A model generated the notes under the pieces. It was not told where the DNA came from and did no database searches. It saw only the letters and a program-made list of their open reading frames with translations. Position numbers and translations under genes: made by a program. Shown in pieces: positions 55,271 through 63,410 of a stretch of DNA of 64,000 nucleotides; the first letter of the stretch is position 1, and every line of letters starts with the position of its first letter. Source of the DNA: Pseudomonas sp. DG56-2 (lineage in GTDB: Bacteria; Pseudomonadota; Gammaproteobacteria; Pseudomonadales; Pseudomonadaceae); the NCBI RefSeq assembly GCF_004803755.1, contig NZ_CP032311.1, positions 5,234,001 through 5,298,000 of the forward strand. The letters are read 5' to 3'.

Positions 55271-56122
55271 TTAGCGTCCGCGAACCGCTTGTTCCAGCTC
55301 GGCGAAACTTGGACGGTGGGCCGGGAACAGCACCTTGCGCCCGAATTCCACTGCCAGAGACGGCGGCATGCCGGAAGCCGAAGCCACCAGCGAAGCCTTG
55401 ATCGCTTCATAGACGTTGAGTTCTTCGCGGGCGTCCTGGCGCAGCGCGGTGGCCAGCGGGCCGAAGAAACCGTAGGCCGCGAGAATACCGAAGAAGGTAC
55501 CTACCAACGCCGCACCCACGTGCAGGCCGATGGCCTGCTGGTCGCCATCGCCCAACGAGGCCATGGTCACCACGATACCCAATACTGCAGCCACGATACC
55601 GAAGCCTGGCATGCCATCGGCGATACCGGTCACGGCATGGGACGGGTGCTCGAGCTCTTCCTTCATGCTCAACAGCTCCATGTCGAACAGGCCTTCGAGC
55701 TCATGGGGAGCCATGTTGCCGGTGGACATGATGCGCAGATAGTCACAGATGAAGGCAGTCATACGTTCATCGCCCAGCACCGCCGGGTATTTGGCAAAGA
55801 TCGGGCTGGAGGCGGCATCTTCGATATCGGCCTCGATCGCCATCATGCCTTCGCGGCGGCTTTTGTTGAGGATCTCGTAGACCAACCCGAGCACCTCGAC
55901 ATAAAACGTGTGGGTAAAGCGTGTGCCGAACATTTTCAGCGACTTTTTGATTACATGCATGGTCATGTAACCGGGGTTCGCCTGCAAGAACGCACCAAAG
56001 GCTGCGCCACCGATGATCAAGACCTCGAAAGGCTGAATCAGTGCCGCAATTTTGCCGTGAGACAGAACATATCCGCCGAGCACACTCGCGAATACGACGA
56101 TGATGCCGATAATTTTAGCCAT
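55271..56122 (-). CDS. motA: Flagellar motor protein MotA
   Basis: A 283-residue stator protein with four membrane helices. KIIGIIVVFASVLGGYVLSHGKI is the first; GIADGMPGFGIVAAVLGIVVTMASLG (about 168-193) includes the conserved Pro of helix 3; the cytoplasmic loop has RREGMMAIEADIED and DERMTAFICDYLRIM with the charged residues that contact FliG. The N-terminal length fits the proton-type MotA of pseudomonads. Behind a sigma-28 promoter 66-92 bp upstream. Operon with motB. Confidence 0.96.
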   Translation of the reverse strand: MAKIIGIIVVFASVLGGYVLSHGKIAALIQPFEVLIIGGAAFGAFLQANPGYMTMHVIKKSLKMFGTRFTHTFYVEVLGLVYEILNKSRREGMMAIEADIEDAASSPIFAKYPAVLGDERMTAFICDYLRIMSTGNMAPHELEGLFDMELLSMKEELEHPSHAVTGIADGMPGFGIVAAVLGIVVTMASLGDGDQQAIGLHVGAALVGTFFGILAAYGFFGPLATALRQDAREELNVYEAIKASLVASASGMPPSLAVEFGRKVLFPAHRPSFAELEQAVRGR

Positions 56123-56187
56123 AGATTGAAAGCACTTACTGTCGTGGTCGGGGTCGTGAACGGAAGTTAAAAAAACTCTTCTTCTAC

Positions 56188-56214
56188 TTATCGGCAGATC
56201 TGCGCCAGACTATA
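56188..56214 (-). promoter_or_regulatory. Sigma-28 (FliA) promoter of motAB
   Basis: On the minus strand tatagtct (-35), 11 bp, gccgataa (-10). The -10 is identical to the FliA consensus GCCGATAA and the -35 fits TAAAGTTT at 6 of 8 positions with exact spacing. Start near 56180, about 58 nt before the motA ATG. Confidence 0.75.
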
Positions 56215-56252
56215 GTCAGTCAAGGCGAAAAGCCAGTTCGGCCCCTTCCAGC

Positions 56253-57788
56253 ATGCCTATTGAAACCAACGTGCCAGATCAAACACCGAAAACACTCGCT
56301 GCCTGGGTCAAGCTACTAGATAGCGTTCGATTGCCCATTCCCATCACCAGCTATGAGCGGGTCAACGCCGCAATTGCCGATAGCCGTCGCTCTCTGCGCG
56401 ATATCGCCGAATTGATGCAGGACAGCCCAGCCTTGGTGCTTGGGGTCATGCGCGAGGCCAATCATCACACCAACACAAGCATCGGCGAGCCTGCCGAGAG
56501 CTTGGAAATCGCCTTGAATCGCCTGGGCCTGGCGCGCACAGCAGAGCTGCTCGAGCGCCTGCCAGTCCTTGCTGAGTGCGAGATCGCACCGACCTTGCGT
56601 CAGTTACAGATGGTCAGCCAGCACGCCAGCCAGCAGGCCAACGGCCTGTTTGCCAGCCGCCTGGCCCGACTCTGGCAGGAAATTCACTGGGGCAGCCTGT
56701 TGTTTCTTTCGCCCTTATGGCCATTGGCACTGACCTTCCCCAAGCTTCTCGAAGACTGGGAGCTGCGCGTCGTGCACAAGGGTGAATCGGCACAACAGGT
56801 CGAAATGGAGTTGTTTGGGGTGCGCGTGTTGAGCCTGTGCAAGGCGCTGGCCGAACACTGGCGACTTCCAGACTGGGTCACCCGCGGCTATCAACTGCTG
56901 CAGGAGGAGCGCCGCTTGCTGGCGCAGGCCCTGCACATTGCCCGCGACCAAAACAGCCTGCGCCAGCAGCGACGCCTGGACGAACGGCCGAACTTGCGAC
57001 GTTGGTTCAACCAGCCTGCCAACACTGTACTGCTGGCCAATGGCTTGGCGTTGGCTGCACAAGTGGGTTGGACCAACCCTCATGTCCGACGCTGGCAACT
57101 GCTCACCAGTCTGTATTTGCAAACATCACTGGACGAGGTACAACAACTGGTGCACCAACAGGCAGCCACCAGTGCCCGTCACCATGCCTGTCATGACCTG
57201 TTCCACCCGGCCGAGGCCTTGCTCTGGCCCTGGAATCAGCGCCGCCTGCACCCCGGCCAGATCGCTCCGCCGCCACCTTCGACCCAGGCCTTGGGCACTT
57301 GGCGCAAACTCTGCGCCGAGTTATTGAGCGAGCCTAGCCCGTTCAGCAATGCCATACACCTGACCACCGTGGCCCGTGATGCCTTGGTAGCCTGTGGCAT
57401 GCAACGGGTGATGCTGTTGATGACCGACAAGACCGCTACCCAGTTACGCGTCCATCAAACAGCCGGAATTCCGGCAGAAGCCACCAGCCTGGTTGTGTCG
57501 ATCGAACAGAGCAAGTTGCTTCAGCGCCTCATGAGCTCATCAGCTCAGTTACGCCTGACGCCGGAGAATAGTGTTCAATTTTCCGCCCTGTTACCGCCAC
57601 ACCTGCGTACGTGTTTCCGCAGCGAACACGTGTTGCTGCGCTCGCTGTCGAGCAATGGCCGGGTAGTAATGGTGCTGATTGCCGACCAAGGTGGAAAACC
57701 GATGGCCGATGTCAGCGTGCAAGCCTTTGGCAAAACCGCGCAATGTATCGAGCGAGCCCTGACTGCCTTCAGCAACCGCAGCGCCTGA
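56253..57788 (+). CDS. HDOD-domain protein
   Basis: A 511-residue soluble protein. The N-terminal half (about 20-230) is an HDOD domain: AAWVKLLDSVRLPIPITSYERVNAAIADSRRSLRDIAELMQDSPALVLGVMREANH, then the GLARTAELLERLP segment. The His-Asp pair of true HD phosphohydrolases is not evident, as usual for HDOD. The C-terminal part (about 350-500) looks like a GAF-type fold. HDOD proteins are signalling scaffolds, often tied to c-di-GMP or motility; here it is divergent from motA. Target is unknown. Confidence 0.8.
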   Translation: MPIETNVPDQTPKTLAAWVKLLDSVRLPIPITSYERVNAAIADSRRSLRDIAELMQDSPALVLGVMREANHHTNTSIGEPAESLEIALNRLGLARTAELLERLPVLAECEIAPTLRQLQMVSQHASQQANGLFASRLARLWQEIHWGSLLFLSPLWPLALTFPKLLEDWELRVVHKGESAQQVEMELFGVRVLSLCKALAEHWRLPDWVTRGYQLLQEERRLLAQALHIARDQNSLRQQRRLDERPNLRRWFNQPANTVLLANGLALAAQVGWTNPHVRRWQLLTSLYLQTSLDEVQQLVHQQAATSARHHACHDLFHPAEALLWPWNQRRLHPGQIAPPPPSTQALGTWRKLCAELLSEPSPFSNAIHLTTVARDALVACGMQRVMLLMTDKTATQLRVHQTAGIPAEATSLVVSIEQSKLLQRLMSSSAQLRLTPENSVQFSALLPPHLRTCFRSEHVLLRSLSSNGRVVMVLIADQGGKPMADVSVQAFGKTAQCIERALTAFSNRSA

Positions 57789-57834
57789 CCCATGCGCTAC
57801 AATCGCCCCCTCTGATCCGCCCTGGAGACTCTGG

Positions 57835-58644
57835 ATGACTGACTTTTCTGGCTTGCCCCTGGTAATCGAGCCGGCTGACCTGCAAGCCCGGCTTGATGTA
57901 CCAGAGTTGATCCTGGTAGATCTGACCAGCATCAACCGCTATAACAGCGGGCATATTCCGGGCGCTCGCTTTGTCGACCCAAAGCGTACCCAACTGGGCC
58001 AGCCCCCTGCACCGGGCCTGCTGCCAGCCAAAGCCGATCTGGAAAAGCTGTTCGCCGAACTCGGCCACAACGACAATGCGATCTATGTGGTATATGACGA
58101 CGAAGGCGGTGGCTGGGCTGGACGCTTTATCTGGCTGCTCGATGTCATCGGCCACAAGCGTTACCACTACCTCAACGGCGGCGCTCAAGCGTGGCCGGCG
58201 AGCACCCTGAGCACTGAAGTACCGAGCCATGCTGGCGCTACCGTCAGCCTGACGCTGCACGAAGAGCCCACGGCCACCCGTGAATACCTGCAAAGCCGCA
58301 TCGGTGCTGCCGACCTGGCGATCTGGGATGCACGCAGCGCCGCCGAATACCGTGGCGAGAAAGTGTTGGCAGCCAAAGGCGGACACATTCCCGGCGCAGT
58401 CAACTTCGAGTGGACTGCCGGCATGGACATGAACGATGCCTTGCGCATCCGCAAGGACATGCCCGAAATCCTCGAGCAACTGGGTATCAGTAAAGACAAG
58501 GAAGTGGTCACCCACTGCCAGACTCATCACCGCTCCGGCTTTACCTACCTGGTAGCCAAGCATCTGGGCTACCCTCGGGTCAAAGCCTATGCCGGATCCT
58601 GGGGCGAATGGGGCAACCACCCCGACACCCCTGTAGAAGTTTAA
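57835..58644 (+). CDS. Rhodanese (thiosulfate sulfurtransferase), RhdA type
   Basis: A 269-residue two-domain rhodanese. The N-terminal inactive domain begins LVIEPADLQARLDVPELILVDLTSINRYNSGHIPGARFVDP. The C-terminal domain carries the active loop HCQTHHRS (Cys at about residue 229), the same CQTHHR loop as A. vinelandii RhdA. It transfers sulfane sulfur from thiosulfate to cyanide or other acceptors. It is followed by psd 9 bp downstream, so probably cotranscribed. Confidence 0.93.
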   Translation: MTDFSGLPLVIEPADLQARLDVPELILVDLTSINRYNSGHIPGARFVDPKRTQLGQPPAPGLLPAKADLEKLFAELGHNDNAIYVVYDDEGGGWAGRFIWLLDVIGHKRYHYLNGGAQAWPASTLSTEVPSHAGATVSLTLHEEPTATREYLQSRIGAADLAIWDARSAAEYRGEKVLAAKGGHIPGAVNFEWTAGMDMNDALRIRKDMPEILEQLGISKDKEVVTHCQTHHRSGFTYLVAKHLGYPRVKAYAGSWGEWGNHPDTPVEV

Positions 58645-58653
58645 GGAAACCTA

Positions 58654-59517
58654 ATGAAATCCCGCTTGTTCATCATCAGTCAGTACCTGTTGCCCCATCA
58701 CCTGCTGTCGCGCCTGGCTGGCTGCATTGCCGAATGCCGCGTGCGCTGGTTCAAGAACGCCTTCACCAGCTGGTTCGCCAAACGCTACCAGGTCGATATG
58801 TCCCAGGCCCTGGTCGAAGACCTCAGCGCCTACGAGCACTTCAACGCCTTCTTCACCCGAGCGTTGAAACCTGGCGCACGTCCGCTCGATGAAACCCCGG
58901 GGGCAATCCTCTGCCCTGCCGACGGCGCAGTCAGCCAGCTCGGGCCTATCGAGCACGGTCGCATCTTCCAGGCCAAAGGCCACAGTTTCAGCGCGCTCGA
59001 GCTGCTCGGCGGTGATCCAGCCAACGCGGCACCGTTCATGGGCGGTGAGTTCGCCACTATCTACCTGTCGCCAAAGGACTATCACCGTGTGCATATGCCG
59101 CTGGCTGGTACCCTGCGCGAAATGATCTATGTGCCGGGTCGCCTGTTCTCGGTCAACCAGACCACTGCTGAAAACGTTCCGGAGCTGTTTGCCCGCAACG
59201 AACGCGTCGTGTGCCTGTTCGATACCGAACGCGGCCCCATGGCTGTCGTGCTGGTCGGAGCAATGATCGTGGCTTCGATTGAAACTGTCTGGGCCGGCCT
59301 GGTGACGCCACCCAAGCGTGAGCTCAAGACCTTCCGGTACGACGAAGCCAGCCGCGCTCCGATTCATTTGGAAAAAGGCGCGGAACTGGGCCGCTTCAAG
59401 CTAGGCTCGACTGCTGTGGTCCTGTTCGGTCCAGAGCAGGTCAAGTGGACCGAAGAAGTTGGCGCAGGCTCCAGTGTGAGCATGGGTCAACGCTTGGCAC
59501 TACCTACCCAGGCCTGA
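58654..59517 (+). CDS. psd: Phosphatidylserine decarboxylase proenzyme
   Basis: A 287-residue membrane-associated enzyme that makes phosphatidylethanolamine. It begins [37 protein letters not shown] (about 87-98), [16 protein letters not shown] (about 140-155) and the self-cleavage motif LGST near residues 250-253 are present. Cleavage before the Ser creates the pyruvoyl cofactor. Full length. A strong terminator lies 5 bp after the stop, shared with serB. Confidence 0.97.
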   Translation: MKSRLFIISQYLLPHHLLSRLAGCIAECRVRWFKNAFTSWFAKRYQVDMSQALVEDLSAYEHFNAFFTRALKPGARPLDETPGAILCPADGAVSQLGPIEHGRIFQAKGHSFSALELLGGDPANAAPFMGGEFATIYLSPKDYHRVHMPLAGTLREMIYVPGRLFSVNQTTAENVPELFARNERVVCLFDTERGPMAVVLVGAMIVASIETVWAGLVTPPKRELKTFRYDEASRAPIHLEKGAELGRFKLGSTAVVLFGPEQVKWTEEVGAGSSVSMGQRLALPTQA

Positions 59518-59522
59518 AACTG

Positions 59523-59550
59523 AAAAAGCCCGCAGCGATGCGGGCTTTTT
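59523..59550. terminator. Bidirectional terminator psd/serB
   Basis: aaaaagcccgca, loop gcga, tgcgggcttttt: a perfect stem with A- and T-runs on both sides, between the convergent psd and serB genes. The core equals that of the terminator at 62481-62520. Confidence 0.93.
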
Positions 59551-59562
59551 CATTGTGCGAAC

Positions 59563-60777
59563 TCAGCCGCGACCATCGCGATCACGAAAGCCGAGCAGGT
59601 ACAACACACCATCCAGACCCAAGGTCGAAATCGCCTGCTTGGCCGACTGTTTGACTAGCGGCTTGGCCCGGAAGGCAACACCCAAGCCGGCAATCGCCAG
59701 CATCGGTAGGTCATTGGCACCATCACCCACGGCAATGGTCTGCTCCATTTGCAGGCCTTCCTTGAGCGCCAGCTCGCCGAGCAGGTCCGCCTTGCGCTGG
59801 GCATCGACGATCGGCTCGACAGCAACACCGGTTACCTTGCCGTCAACGACTTCCAGCTCGTTGGCAAAGACATAGTCGATACCCAGCTTGGCCTGCAGTT
59901 GCTTGGCGAAATACGTGAAGCCACCCGACAGAATCGCCGTCTTGTAGCCCAGACGCTTGAGCTCGGCGAACAGGGTTTCGGCGCCTTCGGTCAAGCGCAG
60001 CGATGCACCGATCTCGTCAAGCACGCCCACATCCAGGCCCTTGAGCAAGGCCAGACGCTCCTTGAAGCTGGCACGAAAATCCAGCTCTCCGCGCATGGCT
60101 CGCTCGGTAATTTCCGATACTTGCTCACCTACACCGGCCGCCTTGGCCAACTCGTCAATCACTTCCGCTTCAATCAGCGTCGAGTCCATGTCGAACACCG
60201 CCAGGCGGCGATTACGACGGAACAGCGAATCCTGCTGGAAGGCGATATCGACATTGAGTTCCTGGGCCACGCTGAGGAACTCGGCACGCATCGCCTGCGG
60301 ATCGGCCGGCTCACCGCGTACGGAGAACTCGATGCAACCCTTGCCCTGCTCGACCGGCGTATCCAATGCCACGCGACCGGAAAGTCGATCGATGTGATCA
60401 ATGTTCAGCCCATACTTGGCCGTGATCGAGCTGACTCGCTGCAATTGCTCAGCCGTAACCTTGCGGGTAAGCAAGGTCACGATATGGCGAGCCTTGCCCT
60501 GCCCTTCGACCCAGCTCTGGTAATCGGCTTCGGAAACCGGAGTGAATCGCACCTGTTGATCGAGTTCGTAGCCCGCAAACAGAATATTCTTCAGCACCGA
60601 GGAAGCCTTCTCGGTGTCCGGAATTTCCACCAGGATGCCAAAGGACAGGGTGTCATGGATCACCGCCTGACCGATGTCGAGGATGTTCACACCACCCTGG
60701 GCCAGAACGCCGGTGATGGCCGCAGTAAGACCCGGACGGTCCTCCCCAGTGATGTTAATCAGAACGATTTCGCGCAA
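59563..60777 (-). CDS. serB: Phosphoserine phosphatase SerB with two ACT-like domains
   Basis: A 404-residue HAD phosphatase for the last step of serine synthesis. Two N-terminal ACT-type domains (LINITGEDRPGLTAAITGVLAQ, about 5-26; a second about 90-165) are followed by the HAD core: DMDSTLIEAEVIDELAK (about 193-209, nucleophile Asp), ILSGGFTYFAKQL (about 280-292) and GDGANDLPMLAIAG (about 346-359). A TTG at 60777 is taken as start because ggag lies 6 nt upstream and the family begins MREIVLINITG; the GTG at 60792 has no ribosome binding site. Confidence 0.94.
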   Translation of the reverse strand: MREIVLINITGEDRPGLTAAITGVLAQGGVNILDIGQAVIHDTLSFGILVEIPDTEKASSVLKNILFAGYELDQQVRFTPVSEADYQSWVEGQGKARHIVTLLTRKVTAEQLQRVSSITAKYGLNIDHIDRLSGRVALDTPVEQGKGCIEFSVRGEPADPQAMRAEFLSVAQELNVDIAFQQDSLFRRNRRLAVFDMDSTLIEAEVIDELAKAAGVGEQVSEITERAMRGELDFRASFKERLALLKGLDVGVLDEIGASLRLTEGAETLFAELKRLGYKTAILSGGFTYFAKQLQAKLGIDYVFANELEVVDGKVTGVAVEPIVDAQRKADLLGELALKEGLQMEQTIAVGDGANDLPMLAIAGLGVAFRAKPLVKQSAKQAISTLGLDGVLYLLGFRDRDGRG

Positions 60778-60911
60778 AACGGGCTCCGACACATGGAAAA
60801 AAGCACATTCTACCGATTTTCGCTGACCATCGGGCGCAGCCGATGCTTTGCCGGCCCCTGAGCGCTCGCTATACTGCGCAGCAACTTCTCCGACATAAAG
60901 AGCCGCGCTCT

Positions 60912-62411
60912 GTGAACCGGCCTACGCCCGTTAAAACCGACAACTTCTTCCTGCTGATTTTTCATGCCCTGCGCCAACGTCGTGTGCCGCTTGCGCTGCG
61001 GATCGCCTGCCACAACGTGCTGCTGGTAGCACTGGCACTGGTGATCTACGCCTGCGTGATGGGTTTGCAGTTCAAGCAGGCCATGCATGACCAGGCCGAT
61101 GCCCTAGGGCAGAGCCTGACCACGCAAACCGCAACCTCGGCGACCGAGCTGCTGGTGTCCAACGACATCCTCAGCCTCAATGTGCTGCTGGGGAACCTGG
61201 TGAAGAACCCACTGGTTGCCCATGCAGCAATCTACAGCGTTGATAACCGCATCCTCGCCGAAGCGGGCCAACGTCCGAAGAACAGTCTGCTGGGTGAGGC
61301 CGAAGGGCTCTACCAGACCAAGATCACCTTCCAGGACGTGACCGCCGGGCAACTGCGCATCAGCCTGGACATGGACCAGTTCCAGCAACCGCTGACGATC
61401 AGCCTGCAAAGCATGGGCATTCTTGCCGGTATCCTCCTGGCCTTGGCGCTGGCCATGAGCCTGCGCCTTGGACGCTTCATCTCCACGCCGCTGCTGCAAC
61501 TGCGCGTCTGGCTGCGGGACATCAATGAGTTCACCCCGGCCACCGAGCGCCAGGATGAGATTGGCGATCTGGCTCGCCAACTGCACAGCCGACTTGCGCC
61601 GCCGCCGCGCGAAGTGGAGCCTGAGCCTGAAGAGCTGGATGAAGACGAGGACGAACCCGAATTCGAAGTTCGCAACTTGCGCGATCCAAGCTTTGACGAG
61701 GCGCCGGCGGTGGGCAAAGTCAGCAAACCTGTCACTGCCGACCATGACGAAGATGATGAAGCATTTGCCGACCTGATCGATGATCAGGAGCACAGTGCCC
61801 CACGCCCTGCCCCGCAAGCGGTCAGTCGTGAGCCACAGGCCAGTGCGGTACTGGCGGTACAATTGGGCTCCCAGGAGCAACTGCGTCGTTTGCCACGCGC
61901 ACGCCTGACCGAACTGCTGGAGCGCTATCGCGATTGCCTGGACCAGGCTGCCTCACTGTATGAAAGCGAAGTGCACACCCTGAACGACGGCAGCACCCTG
62001 ATGCTGTTTCACAGCCAGGACAGCGGCGAAGACTACCTCACCAACGCTATTTGCTGTGGTGAACTGCTGCGCGCCTTGGGCCATGCCCTGCAGATCGAGG
62101 TGGCCGACAGCGGCATTACTCTGCAACTGCAGTTGGGCCTGGCCCTCGGTGAGGACCTGCACGGCCTGAGCCAAATCGACCTGCTGCTGACCGAGAAAGC
62201 CCAGGATGCCCTGGCGCTGTCGCAACACAGCCGCAACCTGCTGTTGGTCGAGCGTAAGATCAGCGAAGACACCCTGATCCGCCAGCGTGCACGTATTCGT
62301 CCGATTGCCAGCCCTGAAGGGGCGTCCTGTGTCGAGCGCTTGATGGAGCCCTACCCGTCGATGCTGGAGCGTCAACTGGCTCGGATGCACGAGCGTCGGG
62401 TCAAGAGCTGA
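60912..62411 (+). CDS. AhpA/YtjB-like membrane protein with HAMP-type region
   Basis: A 499-residue protein. Two membrane segments (about 31-50 and about 165-185) flank a periplasmic part, then a HAMP-like LRLGRFISTPLLQLRVWLRDINEFTPATERQDEIGDLARQLHSRL. Next is a very acidic, proline-rich linker (about 230-300; VEPEPEELDEDEDEPEFE) and a soluble C-terminal domain with LLERYRDCLDQAASLYE and a LTEKAQDALALSQHSRNLLLVERKI segment, resembling a nucleotidyl-cyclase-like fold without its catalytic motif. Function unknown. GTG 60912 is the best start; its ribosome binding site is weak. Divergent from serB. Confidence 0.75.
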   Translation: MNRPTPVKTDNFFLLIFHALRQRRVPLALRIACHNVLLVALALVIYACVMGLQFKQAMHDQADALGQSLTTQTATSATELLVSNDILSLNVLLGNLVKNPLVAHAAIYSVDNRILAEAGQRPKNSLLGEAEGLYQTKITFQDVTAGQLRISLDMDQFQQPLTISLQSMGILAGILLALALAMSLRLGRFISTPLLQLRVWLRDINEFTPATERQDEIGDLARQLHSRLAPPPREVEPEPEELDEDEDEPEFEVRNLRDPSFDEAPAVGKVSKPVTADHDEDDEAFADLIDDQEHSAPRPAPQAVSREPQASAVLAVQLGSQEQLRRLPRARLTELLERYRDCLDQAASLYESEVHTLNDGSTLMLFHSQDSGEDYLTNAICCGELLRALGHALQIEVADSGITLQLQLGLALGEDLHGLSQIDLLLTEKAQDALALSQHSRNLLLVERKISEDTLIRQRARIRPIASPEGASCVERLMEPYPSMLERQLARMHERRVKS

Positions 62412-62480
62412 TTTGCCGGAGCAGTTTGCTGTGAGTGGGTAGTGATTTGCGCCAGCACTGACTACCCCTGCCAAACCACA

Positions 62481-62520
62481 GGCACAAAAAAGCCCGCAGC
62501 GATGCGGGCTTTTTTGTGCC
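62481..62520. terminator. Bidirectional terminator
   Basis: A 40-bp perfect palindrome: an 18-bp stem with agcccgca core, loop gcga, and A/T runs of six. It lies between the convergent AhpA-like and lipoprotein genes. Confidence 0.95.
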
Positions 62521-62527
62521 TGACTGG

Positions 62528-63235
62528 TTAGAAGCGGAACACTTCCAAATCAGTACGAATAGGTGTCGCCAATGGAATCTTCGACTTTTCTGGCTCTTTA
62601 CGCACTTGCACCGGCGCAGCTTTCTTCGGTGCTTCTTCAACGATAGGCGGTTGATTGGCCAAAGGTTTGAGGGCGATGCTCAATTGCTCGGCAAGCTTTT
62701 GCAGCAACTGCCCCTGGGCTTGAACCTGGGCGGCGGTGCTGCCCTGATGCTGTTGCTCGAGGTGCACGATGCGGTTGTCGCGAACCTGACCACGACGATC
62801 GAGCAAACGCCATTGAGCGTCGAGGACCGCAGGCTGGTTGGCGCCGGAGTCCAGGCGAGTGATCGACAGCAAGACCTGCACATCAGGTGTGAAACCGCTA
62901 TTGCCAGGAGCCAGCACCACGCGCTGGCTATCCAGGCGCCAGGCGAGCTGACGTACCAGCAATTGATCGATATCGGCCGACAAGCTGCCAGCCCAACGGC
63001 CTTCAGTGGCTGCAGTCAGGCTGCCGTCGGACTGGCGTTGCAGCAACGTTTCACGCTGCAGGTAGTCGGCCACCGACACCGGGCCGAGCACAACAGCCAT
63101 ACCCGCGCTTTGCGCAGGTTGGCCAGGTTCACCGCTGTCGAGCTGATACAGGGAAACGGGTTGGTGCATGCTGCAACCAGCCAGACCGAGTACGCCGCAA
63201 AGTAAAACCAACGGAAGACGCAGAAATTTCATCAT
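62528..63235 (-). CDS. PqiC-like (DUF330/ABC-type auxiliary) outer-membrane lipoprotein
   Basis: A 235-residue lipoprotein with a signal peptide ending in the lipobox LAGC. The mature part follows the PqiC/YmbA pattern: SLYQLDSGE..., VVLGPVSVADYLQRETLLQRQSDGSLTAATEGRWAGSLSADIDQLLVRQLAWRL (about 55-105), and a C-terminal Lys/Pro-rich tail (about 195-235). Family members sit in the outer membrane as partners of MCE-type lipid transport systems; no pqiAB gene is in the window, though such genes may lie further on. Two adjacent ATGs (63235, 63232) are possible. Confidence 0.85.
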   Translation of the reverse strand: MMKFLRLPLVLLCGVLGLAGCSMHQPVSLYQLDSGEPGQPAQSAGMAVVLGPVSVADYLQRETLLQRQSDGSLTAATEGRWAGSLSADIDQLLVRQLAWRLDSQRVVLAPGNSGFTPDVQVLLSITRLDSGANQPAVLDAQWRLLDRRGQVRDNRIVHLEQQHQGSTAAQVQAQGQLLQKLAEQLSIALKPLANQPPIVEEAPKKAAPVQVRKEPEKSKIPLATPIRTDLEVFRF

Positions 63236-63381
63236 CCCATCCAGGCGGCCGCCACAAGGCACACCGCAATGATACTCATGTAGATTCAGTCGGATACACA
63301 GCCACGCTGGTATCGCAAGGGGCCTATCATCCGCGAAATAGCGGTTCGACTCCAGTGTTTAAAACCCGAACGGGCGCGAAA

Positions 63382-63410
63382 AAGCCGATTCGGGGGCCCT
63401 AGCTCGGCTT
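63382..63410 (-). terminator. Hairpin overlapping the parC stop
   Basis: aagccga (63382-63388) pairs with tcggctt (63404-63410); the right arm includes part of the parC stop codon and T residues follow on the minus strand (ttttt cgcg). Confidence 0.5.
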
